Notes: generated by a model not told the origin, from the letters alone. A stretch of 64,000 bases of DNA from Shewanella hanedai (GCF_007197645.1 NZ_VKGK01000004.1:124001-188000), one strand, 5' to 3'. Counted from the stretch's first letter, positions 1 to 8,193 are shown. Numbers and translations are program-made.

Positions 1-211
1 AAGCCAGACCTTCGGCCTCACTCACATGATCGCCAACGGCAAGATCGCGGTTAAGGAGAATCGAACCAGGGACGATTTGCGCGGTAAGATCTTCTAGAGA
101 TTCAGCACCAACATAATTCAACATATCCTGACGTTGTTCGCTATCAGGGCCGATATGGCGACTGAGAAAGAGATCGTGTTGCTCAAGTTGAGTAAGCGTT
201 TCAGTGGTCAT
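1..211 (-). CDS. gcvP: Glycine dehydrogenase (P protein), N-terminal fragment
   Basis: This is the first 70 codons of GcvP; the rest lies beyond the left edge. The PLP enzyme decarboxylates glycine and passes the aminomethyl group to the lipoyl arm of GcvH. The visible N-terminus starts [15 protein letters not shown], continues with RHIGPDS and then a segment on [12 protein letters not shown], which is the usual start of gammaproteobacterial P proteins. The ATG at 211 has only a weak GGAA-type ribosome site. It is the last gene of the gcvT-gcvH-gcvP set on the minus strand, but a 207-nt gap with two strong stem-loops separates it from gcvH, so its dosage may be set separately. The identity is firm despite the truncation. 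Confidence 0.93.
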   Translation of the reverse strand, partial: MTTETLTQLEQHDLFLSRHIGPDSEQRQDMLNYVGAESLEDLTAQIVPGSILLNRDLAVGDHVSEAEGLA

Positions 212-279
212 GAATCTAATTCCATATTTGCCAGTATCCGCCTGTAGGGGGCTAAGTTACCGGTCTCGTTGTGGTGTAA

Positions 280-339
280 TTATACCTAAGCTACCTCAAG
301 AGATGCGCAGTGGAGCACCTTAAAGTAGTTTAGGTATAA
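280..339. repeat. Imperfect inverted repeat upstream of gcvP
   Basis: Two 21-nt arms (280-300 and 319-339) are inverted copies matching at 18 of 21 positions, and most mismatches still allow G-U pairing in RNA. The loop is 18 nt. The outer core is TTATACCTAA / TTAGGTATAA. It has the look of a dispersed palindromic intergenic element. I saw no second copy in this window. Confidence 0.6.
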
Positions 340-371
340 ATAGGGTTTGTAATCGGGTAACCCTATAACGA

Positions 372-405
372 ACAAAGCCTCATTTTCGAAGAAATGAGGC
401 TTTGT
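372..405. terminator. Strong hairpin between gcvH and gcvP
   Basis: A 14-bp perfect stem (372-385 with 392-405) closes a 6-nt loop. On the plus strand it is followed by a short T run, as in an intrinsic terminator. On the minus strand, the direction of gcvH to gcvP transcription, the downstream side is TTCGTTATAG rather than a clean U tract. It may partly terminate after gcvH or act as a processing or stability hairpin. Confidence 0.55.
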
Positions 406-418
406 TTTTAATCGGCGA

Positions 419-808
419 TTACTCTTCGTCGATGACTGACTGATAACCTTCTGCATCAAGCAAGTTATCGACTTCAGTTAGGTCAGTTGGCATAACGCGG
501 AAGAACCAACCGTCACCAAATGCATCGCCATTAACGAGCTCTGGAGAATCTTCAAGGGCTTCGTTTACTGCAACCACTTCACCAGATATTGGCGCGTAGA
601 TGTCTGAAGCCGCTTTGACTGATTCAGCAACAGCACAATCTTCACCAGCACTGATTGAATCACCCACTTCTGGAAGTTCAACAAATACCATGTCGCCCAA
701 TAACTCTTGAGCGTGATCACTGATCCCAACAGTATATGAACCATCTTCTTCTTTACGGATCCACTCGTGAGACGAAGCGTACTTTAGTTCAGCAGGAATG
801 TTGCTCAT
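419..808 (-). CDS. gcvH: Glycine cleavage system H protein
   Basis: GcvH (129 aa, normal length) is the lipoylated shuttle of the glycine cleavage complex and carries the aminomethyl intermediate between P, T and L proteins in the cytosol. The lipoyl attachment lysine is visible in the ESVKAASD motif (about K65), after the [15 protein letters not shown] stretch and before the YAPISGEV strand. It lies between gcvT (upstream, 224-nt gap containing a long inverted repeat) and gcvP (downstream), all on the minus strand. Lipoylation and complex membership are inferred from the family. Confidence 0.97.
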   Translation of the reverse strand: MSNIPAELKYASSHEWIRKEEDGSYTVGISDHAQELLGDMVFVELPEVGDSISAGEDCAVAESVKAASDIYAPISGEVVAVNEALEDSPELVNGDAFGDGWFFRVMPTDLTEVDNLLDAEGYQSVIDEE

Positions 809-932
809 TGTTCTTAGTCCTTATTCGATTATTCTAATTCTGAATGTTTAGCCAATTTATCGATTTTTGTATTTATAGGTACAGACGATAAAGCGCTTAA
901 TCATGTCTCTATTATTTGACAAGGTTAGCTGA

Positions 933-1012
933 TATTTGATTTGAGTTATAGGAGATAGCGCGCAGTTGATATGTATCAATGAGCACTATCGACAACTAAA
1001 TCGAATCAAATA
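933..1012. repeat. Nested stem-loop in the gcvT-gcvH gap
   Basis: Three nested inverted arms share one centre: TATTTGATT (933-941) with AATCAAATA (1004-1012), GATAG (954-958) with CTATC (986-990), and TTGATA (966-971) with TATCAA (974-979). Together they could fold as one long interrupted hairpin in the gcvTHP transcript. There is no U tract, so it is more likely a processing or stability element than a terminator. Confidence 0.45.
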
Positions 1013-1032
1013 GCGATAAACCCGTTAAATAA

Positions 1033-2127
1033 CTAGAATGCTTGTTTTCCGTTACGTACAAAGCTTGGTGCGATCACTTTAACCGCTACGCGCTTCTTAC
1101 GCATTTCGACTTCAGCCGTATCACCGATACTTCTAGGAACACGCGCCATGGCAATAGAGTAGCCTAACGTTGGCGAGAATGTGCCACTGGTAATGGTGCC
1201 TTGTTGCTCAGCACCATCAGCATCAGTGAAGAACACTGACATACCAGGACGGATAACGCCTTTGGCTTCCATAATCAGGCCAACCAGCTTTTCAGTTCCT
1301 GCGGCCTTAATTGCCGTTAATGCTTCACGACCGTTGAAATCACGATCAGCAGGTTCCCATGCGATAGTCCACCCCATGTTAGCCGCAAGTGGATTAACCG
1401 TTTCGTCCATATCTAGGCCGTAAAGGTTCATGCCCGCTTCTAAACGTAATGTATCACGCGCACCGAGTCCACAAGGTTTAACACCGGCTTCAAGTAATGC
1501 TTGCCATAGGGCCTGCGCTTCATCTTCAGGAACAATGATTTCGTAGCCTGTTTCGCCAGTGTAACCTGTTGTCGCAATAAAGAGTGAGCCTGCTTGCACA
1601 CCGAAGAAAGGCTTCATGCCTTCCACTGCGGCATTTTGCTCAGCATTAAATACGGTCGCTGCTTTGGCTTTTGCGTTAGGGCCTTGAACGGCAATCATCG
1701 CCAGTTCAGGACGCTCAGTGATCACCACGTCGAATCCGTTAACCTGCTCGGCAATCCAAGCTAAGTCTTTTTCACGGGTCGCTGAGTTAACCACAATGCG
1801 GTAATGAGTGTCAGAAAGGTAATAGGTGATGAGATCGTCAATGACGCCAGCATTATGATCTAACATGCCGCCATAAAGCGCTTTGCCCGGCACCTTAAGT
1901 TTTGCCACATCGTTTGCTAATAATTTACGTAGGAAAGCACAAGCATCGGTGCCAGTCACATCAACAACAGTCATGTGCGACACATCGAACATGCCCGCGT
2001 CTTGACGTACTGCGTGATGTTCTTCGATTTGAGAACCGTAGTTCAGTGGCATATCCCAACCGTGGAAATCTACCATCTTAGCGTCTGATTCTAAGTGCTT
2101 GTTAAAGAGTACTGTTTTATTAGCCAT
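1033..2127 (-). CDS. gcvT: Aminomethyltransferase (glycine cleavage T protein)
   Basis: GcvT (364 aa) moves the one-carbon unit from aminomethyl-lipoyl GcvH to tetrahydrofolate, releasing ammonia. The sequence has the family N-terminus ([20 protein letters not shown], then FDVSHM), the folate-binding core with [10 protein letters not shown], and the C-terminal barrel with the [17 protein letters not shown] signature. The length matches the family. It is the first gene of the gcv set and follows a leader of about 130 nt with several hairpins. No canonical glycine riboswitch core was found in that leader. Function is confident; regulation is inferred. Confidence 0.97.
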   Translation of the reverse strand: MANKTVLFNKHLESDAKMVDFHGWDMPLNYGSQIEEHHAVRQDAGMFDVSHMTVVDVTGTDACAFLRKLLANDVAKLKVPGKALYGGMLDHNAGVIDDLITYYLSDTHYRIVVNSATREKDLAWIAEQVNGFDVVITERPELAMIAVQGPNAKAKAATVFNAEQNAAVEGMKPFFGVQAGSLFIATTGYTGETGYEIIVPEDEAQALWQALLEAGVKPCGLGARDTLRLEAGMNLYGLDMDETVNPLAANMGWTIAWEPADRDFNGREALTAIKAAGTEKLVGLIMEAKGVIRPGMSVFFTDADGAEQQGTITSGTFSPTLGYSIAMARVPRSIGDTAEVEMRKKRVAVKVIAPSFVRNGKQAF

Positions 2128-2262
2128 TATAATCTCTTCTTTTATGCCCTTTTCGGGTCTTACCTGGCGTAGGGTAACTCAGGCCAGTGTGTTTTTCGCA
2201 TTCGACATGTTAATCGAATGCGACAGATAAGATGTATCAGACCCATCAAGGGTCTTAAAATG
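2128..2262 (-). promoter_or_regulatory. Structured 5' leader of gcvT
   Basis: Read on the minus strand, the presumed gcvT leader holds: an AGACCC/GGGTCT hairpin near its start; a 10-bp stem TCGCATTCGA/TCGAATGCGA; a CTGGC/GCCAG hairpin; and a second AGACCC beside a CCC-GAAAA-GGG hairpin just before the ribosome site. The repeated AGACCC can pair with the same GGGTCT, so two exclusive folds are possible. The conserved glycine-aptamer segments (GGAGAG, ACCGAAGG) are absent. This could be an attenuator or a non-canonical sensor. Confidence 0.4.
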
Positions 2263-2269
2263 CGGCGAA

Positions 2270-2300
2270 ATTATACCTTGCATCTTCATTTTGTATACAA
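2270..2300 (-). promoter_or_regulatory. Candidate sigma70 promoter of gcvT
   Basis: On the minus strand a perfect TATAAT (-10, at 2270-2275) is preceded 19 bp upstream by TTGTAT (-35-like, 2295-2300). Transcription would start near 2262, just before the structured leader. The spacing is slightly long and the -35 weak, so an activator may assist. Confidence 0.4.
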
Positions 2301-2444
2301 AAAAATTTTCTAATCCGAGTCGTTTTATCATTACTTTTTCTCATGTGAAACATTCGTTATTTTAGTGTTTGAAAAATGTTTACAGAAAAAATAAGAACAA
2401 GTTACTGAAAAGTCAGACTTATTACCCATAAGTCTGACTTGTGC

Positions 2445-3659
2445 CTATTGAGCTTTACATAGCTTAGGCAGGCTGTTTTTGTTGCCCATGGCTTGTTGCA
2501 TAAACAGTGTTTTCACAGGAGCAATATTATCGACCAGATTTAGGCCGAAATCACGCAACGCCTTCTTAACGGGGTTGCTACCTTCGAACAATCGCTTAAA
2601 ACCTTCCATCGCGGCGATCATCTCCAGCGCGTCGGCCTTACGCCAGCGCTCTAATGAACGAAGGTTTGCATAATCACCAATGTCTTTTCCTTCAAGCTTT
2701 AGCTCACCTAAGGTCTGAATAATGGCGGCAGCATCAAGCAAGCCCAAGTTAACCCCTTGGCCCGCTAATGGATGAATAGTATGCGCCGCGTCACCAGCCA
2801 AAAACAGACGATGACGACCAAAGTGACGGGCATAACGCATGCGCAGCGGGAAAGCTTGTGGCTCACACTCTAACTTGCACATTCCCATACGGCCATCGAA
2901 CTCAGCCGTTAAGGTACGCTCAAGTGTTTGTGAGTCGCTCTCCAGCAGTTGCTTGGCTTTTGCCGGCGGCACTGACCAGACGATAGAGCAAAAATTAGGC
3001 TCATAAAGTGGCAAAAAAGCTAATGGGCCATCTTTAAGGAATACCTGACGGGCTGTATCTTGATGGGGGATTTCGGTGCGCACGGTAGCAACAATGGCAT
3101 GGTGGCCATAATCCCAGAATGTCATCGGGATCTTGCACTGCTCACGTACCCAAGAATTAGCGCCGTCGGCACCAATGACTAATGCGGCACTGATGTTTTC
3201 ACCATTATCTAAGGTTAACCAGGCTTCACGCTCACCGAAGGCTATTTTATCTAATGCGTGATTTTCGATATGGGTTATCTCATCGAACTCAGCGGCTCGC
3301 ATAGACAGTGCATGGGCAATGTTATCATTTTCGATAATGCTACCGAGGTACTGCTCACTCAGGCTGTGGGCATCGAAACTAATCTTACCTATGCTATCTT
3401 TATCCCACACGTCCATCTTTTGGTAAGGACTGAGGCGGTCGTCATCGAGATAAGCCCAAGCGCCGATATTTTGCAGTAACCGCTGACTTGCCTTGTTGAT
3501 TGCACTGACCCTAAGTTTAGGCTCACCAGTGACGGTAGGAGTCTCTCCTGCGTCGATAACCACAACACGAAAATTCTCCATAGCCAAGCCAACCGCAGTG
3601 GCTAGGCCAACCATGCCACCTCCAACAATCGCCACGTCATAGGTTTTAGTGCTCAACAT
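2445..3659 (-). CDS. ubiI: FAD-dependent 2-polyprenylphenol hydroxylase
   Basis: This 404-aa flavoprotein belongs to the UbiH/UbiF/VisC family. The dinucleotide-binding GxGxxG is seen as VGGGMVG near residue 13. The DG motif is in ALVIGADGANSWVR, and the second FAD motif is LFLAGDAAHTIHP about residue 285. In E. coli the copy beside gcvT is UbiI (VisC), which adds the C5 hydroxyl in ubiquinone synthesis; the same position next to gcvT here supports ubiI. It is followed upstream by ubiH with a 43-nt gap. The two paralogues are told apart mostly by gene order, so the ubiI/ubiF distinction is less certain than the family. Confidence 0.88.
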   Translation of the reverse strand: MLSTKTYDVAIVGGGMVGLATAVGLAMENFRVVVIDAGETPTVTGEPKLRVSAINKASQRLLQNIGAWAYLDDDRLSPYQKMDVWDKDSIGKISFDAHSLSEQYLGSIIENDNIAHALSMRAAEFDEITHIENHALDKIAFGEREAWLTLDNGENISAALVIGADGANSWVREQCKIPMTFWDYGHHAIVATVRTEIPHQDTARQVFLKDGPLAFLPLYEPNFCSIVWSVPPAKAKQLLESDSQTLERTLTAEFDGRMGMCKLECEPQAFPLRMRYARHFGRHRLFLAGDAAHTIHPLAGQGVNLGLLDAAAIIQTLGELKLEGKDIGDYANLRSLERWRKADALEMIAAMEGFKRLFEGSNPVKKALRDFGLNLVDNIAPVKTLFMQQAMGNKNSLPKLCKAQ

Positions 3660-3687
3660 TTCTTTTCCTTAAATTTGGTTTATTAAC

Positions 3688-3705
3688 TTATACCAATCAG
3701 TATTA
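3688..3705. repeat. Short dispersed repeat (TACCAATCAGTAT), copy 1
   Basis: The palindrome-like 13-mer TACCAATCAGTAT flanked by TTA/TAA lies in the ubiI-ubiH gap. A second copy occurs at 48465-48480. This type of short intergenic palindrome is common in Shewanella and Vibrio genomes (from memory). Confidence 0.45.
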
Positions 3706-4962
3706 CGCCTTCCAGCCCATTGCAGTACGAGCAACAGGCGTTTTAAGAGGCGGTAGCCACGACAGCATTCTCAGGCCTAAGCTGCGCCCTGCCACTAAGG
3801 GCCAATAATCATTTGAGAAACCACGTACTAAGAACTCGATATTCGTCATGGTCTGTTTTCTATCTTTTTCGCGGCTATTCAGATACGCATAAGTCACTTG
3901 TGTGCTACCCAAGTCAGCTGGAGCGGCACTGGTCTCATCTAATAAATGTTGTTCAATCACCTGAATCAAACTCACCAGATCACGTAAGCCTAAATTAAAG
4001 CCCTGACCCGCAATGGGATGTAGGGTTTGGGCGGCATTACCGATAAACACGGTTCTGTGATAGATGGGTTTTGACATATAAGAGAGCATTAGCGGGTATG
4101 AATAGCGCTCACCCACTGCGGTAAATTGACCGGCACGGGAGCCGAAAGCTTGCTGAAGCTCAATCAAAAACTGATCTTTAGGGATACTGAGCAAGCGCTT
4201 TGCTTTGTCTGGATTTAATGCCCAGACTAATGACTTTCGCTCAACCCCTTTAACCGATGACATGGGGAGTAGTGCTAATGGTCCGCTATTGGTAAAACGC
4301 TCATAGGCCCAATTTTCATTGATCTTATCGGTTTCAACATGCGCTAGCTCTATATTGGCAATGATCGCCACTTGCCCGAAATCCACTTGTTCTAACGGCT
4401 GTTTAAATGCCGCTCTCACTTTAGAGTTCACTCCGTCCGCCGCCACCAATAATGAAGCACTTAGGCGGGTGCCGTCGTCAAGAGTTAACAGCTGCGCATC
4501 AATGGTTGCCTCCACAGAGGCCAGCTTATTGGGACAGTAAAGTGATATATCGGCTTCATCGAGCAGTTTGAACAGCACCTGCCCTATTCGCTCTAGCTCA
4601 ACCACCTGACCTAAATGATTAAGGTGAAAGGCTTCGGCATTAAGCTCCGTCATTCCCATGTGACCACGGTCTGAGATATGAATATTATCTATTGGCGTGC
4701 CTAAGTACGCCAATTTAGGCCATAGGCCAAGTCGAGTTAACTCAAAGATAGAACCGTGGGCAATAGCGATAGAGCGGGCGTCGAACCCTGGATGGTCTTG
4801 ATTGGGATGGTGCGCTTCGATTAACGCGATTTTTAAAGGACGTTTAAGTGATTCCGACAAAGCTTTAAGGCCAAGGGCTAATGTCGCCCCAGCCATTGCA
4901 CCACCTACGATGGCGACATCGACACTTATATAATTAGCATCTTGTTCAGTTTGCGCTTTCAT
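3703..4962 (-). CDS. ubiH: 2-octaprenyl-6-methoxyphenyl hydroxylase
   Basis: This 419-aa FAD monooxygenase catalyses an aerobic ring hydroxylation of ubiquinone synthesis. It has the GxGxxG-type fold at VAIVGGAMAG, the UbiH-typical segment DARSIAIAHGSI, then NIHISDRGHMGMTEL and LGQVVELERIGQ, the DG motif LVAADGVNSKVR, and the second FAD motif FIGNAAQTLHPIAGQGFN. That last motif has N-A-A where most relatives have G-D-A-A, as is also usual in UbiH. It shares the minus-strand cluster ygfB-ubiH-ubiI. The pepP gene that separates ygfB and ubiH in E. coli is absent here. Confidence 0.93.
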   Translation of the reverse strand: MKAQTEQDANYISVDVAIVGGAMAGATLALGLKALSESLKRPLKIALIEAHHPNQDHPGFDARSIAIAHGSIFELTRLGLWPKLAYLGTPIDNIHISDRGHMGMTELNAEAFHLNHLGQVVELERIGQVLFKLLDEADISLYCPNKLASVEATIDAQLLTLDDGTRLSASLLVAADGVNSKVRAAFKQPLEQVDFGQVAIIANIELAHVETDKINENWAYERFTNSGPLALLPMSSVKGVERKSLVWALNPDKAKRLLSIPKDQFLIELQQAFGSRAGQFTAVGERYSYPLMLSYMSKPIYHRTVFIGNAAQTLHPIAGQGFNLGLRDLVSLIQVIEQHLLDETSAAPADLGSTQVTYAYLNSREKDRKQTMTNIEFLVRGFSNDYWPLVAGRSLGLRMLSWLPPLKTPVARTAMGWKA

Positions 4963-5052
4963 TAACCTTCTCTATTTCGTCACAACATGGTTAGCTGCGA
5001 CGATAGACAATTAACATGGACTCAGGGCAAGGTTTAACATCGGCGCCCGAGA

Positions 5053-5619
5053 CTAGTGGATAACACCGGCTTCTTGATCCGACGGCTCTGGGCCAAACTC
5101 GGAATAACAAAGCAGGGCAGCCATCTTGGCAAACTCTGTCAGTTCCATATAAGCCGCTTCAGACTCATCGTCATCGGCAACATCAAACTCAACCAAGGCG
5201 ATCTCGGCCAAATCTTTAATCACTTCACGCACATCCCCCGACGCATTATTCAGTTTAGGTTGCACAATCGCGAGGCCAGTTAGGAAGCTTTGCACCCAAA
5301 GTGATAGCGCTTCAACCCGCTTTGACACAGGCTCTTCCTCTTCAGGCTGCATAGGAGAGAAACCGAAGTCGACATCTGAGATCCTAGCTAACGTGTCTTG
5401 ATACAGTTCATCGATAAGCTGTTGCAGTGGATCAGGCAGTGCTTGACCATCATTCATCAGCTCAAGTAGAGAGGTATTCCACTCTCGTTTAGACTGCTCT
5501 ATACCGCCACAAATAAGGCCAACCAGAGCGCCGTGAACTTCGACAGGATGCTGAGCAATTTCAGCTAGATCCAATGCCGCCATTAAGTTATCAATACGTA
5601 AAGAAGGAGGGGTCGCCAT
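5053..5619 (-). CDS. ygfB: YgfB/UPF0149 family protein
   Basis: This acidic protein of about 188 aa matches the UPF0149 (YgfB) family: an N-terminal helical part with HPVEVHGALVGLICGG, the middle DFGFSPMQPEEEEPVSKRVEALSLWVQSFLTGLA, and a C-terminal EFAKMAALLCYSEF. The open frame extends to a TTG at 5640, but the ATG at 5619 (MATPPSLRI) fits the family start better. The molecular role is unsettled; it sits ahead of ubiquinone genes in many gammaproteobacteria. It is divergent from zapA. Confidence 0.9.
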   Translation of the reverse strand: MATPPSLRIDNLMAALDLAEIAQHPVEVHGALVGLICGGIEQSKREWNTSLLELMNDGQALPDPLQQLIDELYQDTLARISDVDFGFSPMQPEEEEPVSKRVEALSLWVQSFLTGLAIVQPKLNNASGDVREVIKDLAEIALVEFDVADDDESEAAYMELTEFAKMAALLCYSEFGPEPSDQEAGVIH

Positions 5620-5982
5620 AACAAGATTCCAATGACACAAATTTCTAAGTTCATGCTAGCAGAAGTGGGACGTTCGGCCAAGAAAACCCGACACTCGTCT
5701 GATTGTACTCTGATCTAACAGAGGTTATGGGTGAAATAGCAGCAAGATCGGTATTCTGTCGAAATAAAGAGTTTATACACGTGCGTTTAGACAGAGTCTC
5801 TAACAAAGCAGACCTTTGAAGAACTGTATAAAACCCAACTAAATGACTATAATTTGTTCAACGCTGACTATCTTAACAACATTTAATCTAAAGTTAGGCA
5901 TCTAAAGCCTTACTCGTGTTGCACTTTGAAAGGCAGACCTTTATAGTCCGATCAAGAGACCAACTTAAGGACCAACCGCTTC
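5620..5982. other. Divergent ygfB-zapA intergenic region
   Basis: This 363-bp AT-rich gap between the divergent genes ygfB and zapA should hold both promoters. I see no RNA gene or clear binding site, and no convincing ORF. Confidence 0.5.
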
Positions 5983-6291
5983 ATGAGTAGCCATGCTATC
6001 GAGATTAGCTTACTAGGCCGCACTTACTCCATCGCTTGCCCTCCGGGACAAGAGAAGGCATTGCAGCACGTGGCAGAAAAACTCGAGAAGCAATTAATCT
6101 CACTTAAGTCGAGAACCAACAACTTAAGCCGTGAAGAGATTTCCATTATGGCGGCCTTGAATATTGGTTATGAACTCTTAGAAGAACAGCAGAAAAACCA
6201 AGATTATAATCGACAGATGGATGAAAAAATCGGTCTGTTGCAATCAACTTTAGAAAACGCGTTAGTTGAGCGTTCGATTAAAGAAGATTAA
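5983..6291 (+). CDS. zapA: Cell division protein ZapA
   Basis: ZapA (102 aa) is a cytosolic FtsZ-bundling protein that stabilises the Z ring. The N-terminal IEISLLGRTYSIACPPGQEKAL is the family's beta-hairpin start, followed by long coiled-coil helices (LQHVAEKLEKQLISL to the C-terminus). The NNLSREEISIMAALNIGYELL segment is typical. It lies just upstream of the 6S RNA gene, as in other gammaproteobacteria. Confidence 0.96.
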   Translation: MSSHAIEISLLGRTYSIACPPGQEKALQHVAEKLEKQLISLKSRTNNLSREEISIMAALNIGYELLEEQQKNQDYNRQMDEKIGLLQSTLENALVERSIKED

Positions 6292-6446
6292 ACTCTGTAG
6301 CAAGAGCTTAGTGATAACTGAGTCAATGCAAGAGAAACGTAAAAAATTATAGTTATTTAATTCGCTCGTAAAGACAAAATAAACGCTATAGTTAAGCTAT
6401 AGAAACAAGACAGTAGAAATGTTTACAACGAATTAGATACACCTGT

Positions 6447-6632
6447 TTTGCTCTCTGGGTTTCGCGTGAGCCGGCAATGTCCCTGTGCCGATAATTACAA
6501 ACCCAGGATGAATGTATTAATGACATTGTGCAGGCTCGGCTCGTATCGAGAAGCCTTAGGAGTTATTCATTTACCCGCCTTGAACCTACGGTTCAAGGGC
6601 TACGCTGGTAACGGTAGCCTGGAGAGTAATTT
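6447..6632 (+). ncRNA. ssrS: 6S RNA
   Basis: About 186 nt resembling E. coli 6S RNA. The 5' half has CTCTCTGGG, TTCGCGTGAGCCGG and GTCCCTGTGCCGAT. The 3' half has CGAGAAGCCTTA, then CCTTGAACC and GGTTCAAGG (a perfect hairpin), and closes with GCCTGGAGAG, which pairs with the 5' end. 6S RNA mimics an open promoter and sequesters sigma70 holoenzyme in stationary phase. It follows zapA as in other genomes. The ends are estimated from the terminal stem. A TAGATA -10-like box lies at 6434-6439. In E. coli fau follows directly; here an ECF unit intervenes. Confidence 0.92.
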
Positions 6633-6681
6633 ATAAAAGAAAATCGCAAGGACTTTAAGTCGCGAGTTTCCAGTAATAAAG

Positions 6682-6713
6682 AAACCACTGTTAGCAATAA
6701 CTGTGGTTTTTTT
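6682..6713 (+). terminator. Rho-independent terminator after 6S RNA
   Basis: AAACCACTGTT (6682-6692) pairs with AACTGTGGTTT (6699-6709) with one mismatch around a 6-nt loop. It runs into an eight-T tract (6706-6713). It would end the zapA/ssrS transcript about 50 nt beyond the mature 6S RNA. Confidence 0.85.
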
Positions 6714-6742
6714 ATGCCTGAAATGTGAGGGCCCAAGTAAAG

Positions 6743-6772
6743 CTGGATTCTGAAACAAGTTCAGAATGACGA
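6743..6772 (-). repeat. Palindromic dispersed repeat, copy 1
   Basis: On the minus strand this reads GTCATTCTGAACTTG then TTTCAGAATCCAG, with self-complementary TTCTGAA/TTCAGAA arms. A diverged copy lies at 26379-26406 on the plus strand. Translated, it gives the VILNLFQNP string that marks many spurious bacterial ORFs, so it should not be called coding. Confidence 0.65.
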
Positions 6773-6884
6773 CCACTCTCAACTTTGTACGTTAATCAAG
6801 TCACTCTCCCACCTCTGTGGCCTTCAGTTCTAGTAAATTAAGCCTTTCAGTAACTGATTACACTATGAACGAGAGGTTATTGAA

Positions 6885-7595
6885 TTAGCTTTTCCACTGT
6901 TTCAAAGAGAGACACTGGCCTTGTAAAATGACCCTACCGCCGTTATCTGCAATCAACTCCATCCAAACAGCACCTTGAATAAATTGCCACTGGGTGTCGG
7001 ATAGCTGAAATTGCTGGGTATCTTTAACTTGAATGGGTCCCATGGAGAGTTTGCGGCCCTTGTCATCGGTGATCCATAAGCTGGCAGCCTCATTGGATTC
7101 AGACCAAGGTTGAGTCAAATGTAAGGTCATCATCCATGGGGCATTTGGAGCATCGGTTTCCCGATGAACAGCCGCAGCTAGACTTGTCGTCGAATCATGG
7201 CCATTTAAAATCCCAACATAGCTGATAGGCACATATTCGGAGCTAACTTCACTTGGATCTTGTATCTGTAAAGTGAGTACCAATAACAACGACAGCGCTA
7301 ACGCACCAGAACTTGCTCGCCAGTAGTTACCCTTTTGCCACCAGCGAACCGAGTGCCAGCCTAATTGAGCCTCTATTTTATTCCAGACTTGAGCCTTAGG
7401 AGGAACCTGTACTTGATTGGTGTGTAGCGATTGAAGCTGAGCTTCAACCATCAACAGTTGCTCCTCTAATTGCGGGATCTGTTGTAATAAGCTCGACATT
7501 CGCCTGCGTGCCCGATAGCTCATAGAACCACTAACATAGTGGTTGATAAGCAATCTTTGCAATTTTGGATCGTAGTATCTTAATGGGACACGCAT
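6885..7595 (-). CDS. Anti-sigma factor (RskA-like, membrane anchored)
   Basis: The 236-aa product begins at the ATG at 7595, which overlaps the end of the sigma gene by 16 nt and implies translational coupling. The N-terminal 60 residues carry the YVSGSMSYRARRRMSSLL motif of zinc-free anti-sigma domains. One membrane helix spans about residues 94-111. The periplasmic part (about 112-236) resembles the RskA C-terminal domain, with PWMMTLHLTQPW and a C-terminal GQCLSLKQW. It should hold the preceding ECF sigma factor inactive at the inner membrane until a signal arrives. The signal is unknown. Confidence 0.85.
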   Translation of the reverse strand: MRVPLRYYDPKLQRLLINHYVSGSMSYRARRRMSSLLQQIPQLEEQLLMVEAQLQSLHTNQVQVPPKAQVWNKIEAQLGWHSVRWWQKGNYWRASSGALALSLLLVLTLQIQDPSEVSSEYVPISYVGILNGHDSTTSLAAAVHRETDAPNAPWMMTLHLTQPWSESNEAASLWITDDKGRKLSMGPIQVKDTQQFQLSDTQWQFIQGAVWMELIADNGGRVILQGQCLSLKQWKS

Positions 7596-8116
7596 TTTTG
7601 CATAAACTCCATTCCACGCCTTAACCAAGACTTAATAGCACCTAGTGGGTGCTCTAAAAGACTCACTAACTCGCCTTGTTCATAGCCGTAGCGATAACTC
7701 AATATCAGCACCTGACGTTGATTGTCTTTCAACTGAGATAAGCAATGATCTACTTTATTCAGGGTATTTTGACTCGATAATGACTCGCTGGCAGTTTCAA
7801 TCTCAAATGCGATCTCCAAATCCGTCAACTGTTGAGTGCGGCGTAAGGATAAACGACGCAGATGATCCAGAGCGAGATGGCGCGCTATGGTATAACTCCA
7901 TGTATAAGCCCCACTTTTATTTAAGTCATAGCGAGATGCTTGATTCCAGATCCGCACAAAGGTCTCCTGAAGAAGATCCTCTGCTAGCTGATGATCATGC
8001 ATTAACTGCATCAATACGGGGAAAAGTCGTGGCGAAAGGCTCAGATACAAGCGTTTAAATGCCCCCCTATCCCCCATCGCTGTTCGTGCTAATAGGATCT
8101 CATCTGTCTCACTCAA
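7580..8116 (-). CDS. ECF-family RNA polymerase sigma factor
   Basis: This 178-aa sigma70-family protein contains only regions 2 and 4. Region 2 is seen at residues 20-90 (AEDLLQETFVRIWNQA, then TWSYTIARHLALDHLRR). Region 4 is about 120-175 (LSQLKDNQRQVLILSYRYGYEQGELVSLL, then AIKSWLRRG). The start is a TTG at 8116 with a GAGAG ribosome site about 10 nt upstream. It lies between a YceI-like gene (upstream) and its anti-sigma factor (downstream) on the same strand. A hairpin at 8161-8187 could limit read-through into it. The target promoters are inferred to include the one before the YceI-like gene. Confidence 0.92.
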   Translation of the reverse strand: MSETDEILLARTAMGDRGAFKRLYLSLSPRLFPVLMQLMHDHQLAEDLLQETFVRIWNQASRYDLNKSGAYTWSYTIARHLALDHLRRLSLRRTQQLTDLEIAFEIETASESLSSQNTLNKVDHCLSQLKDNQRQVLILSYRYGYEQGELVSLLEHPLGAIKSWLRRGMEFMQKCVSH

Positions 8117-8160
8117 TGAAATAACTCTCTAATTGATGCCGCATATATTTAAAAACATTG

Positions 8161-8187
8161 GGATGAAATCTGCTATCGATTTCATCC
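8161..8187 (-). terminator. Hairpin between the YceI-like gene and the sigma gene
   Basis: A perfect 10-bp stem, GGATGAAATC (8161-8170) with GATTTCATCC (8178-8187), has a 7-nt loop. On the minus strand it is followed by CAATG and then TTTTTA. It lies 6 nt beyond the YceI-like stop codon and could be a leaky terminator that keeps sigma factor levels below those of the first gene. Confidence 0.6.
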
Positions 8188-8193
8188 TACTCG

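Noticed and set aside
2128-2262. Glycine riboswitch upstream of gcvT
   Set aside because: None of the conserved aptamer segments (GGAGAG, ACCGAAGG, paired twice) is present. Only generic hairpins are seen.
6600-6782. 60-codon minus-strand ORF after 6S RNA
   Set aside because: It is made of the palindromic repeat (VILNLFQNP) and the 6S terminator.
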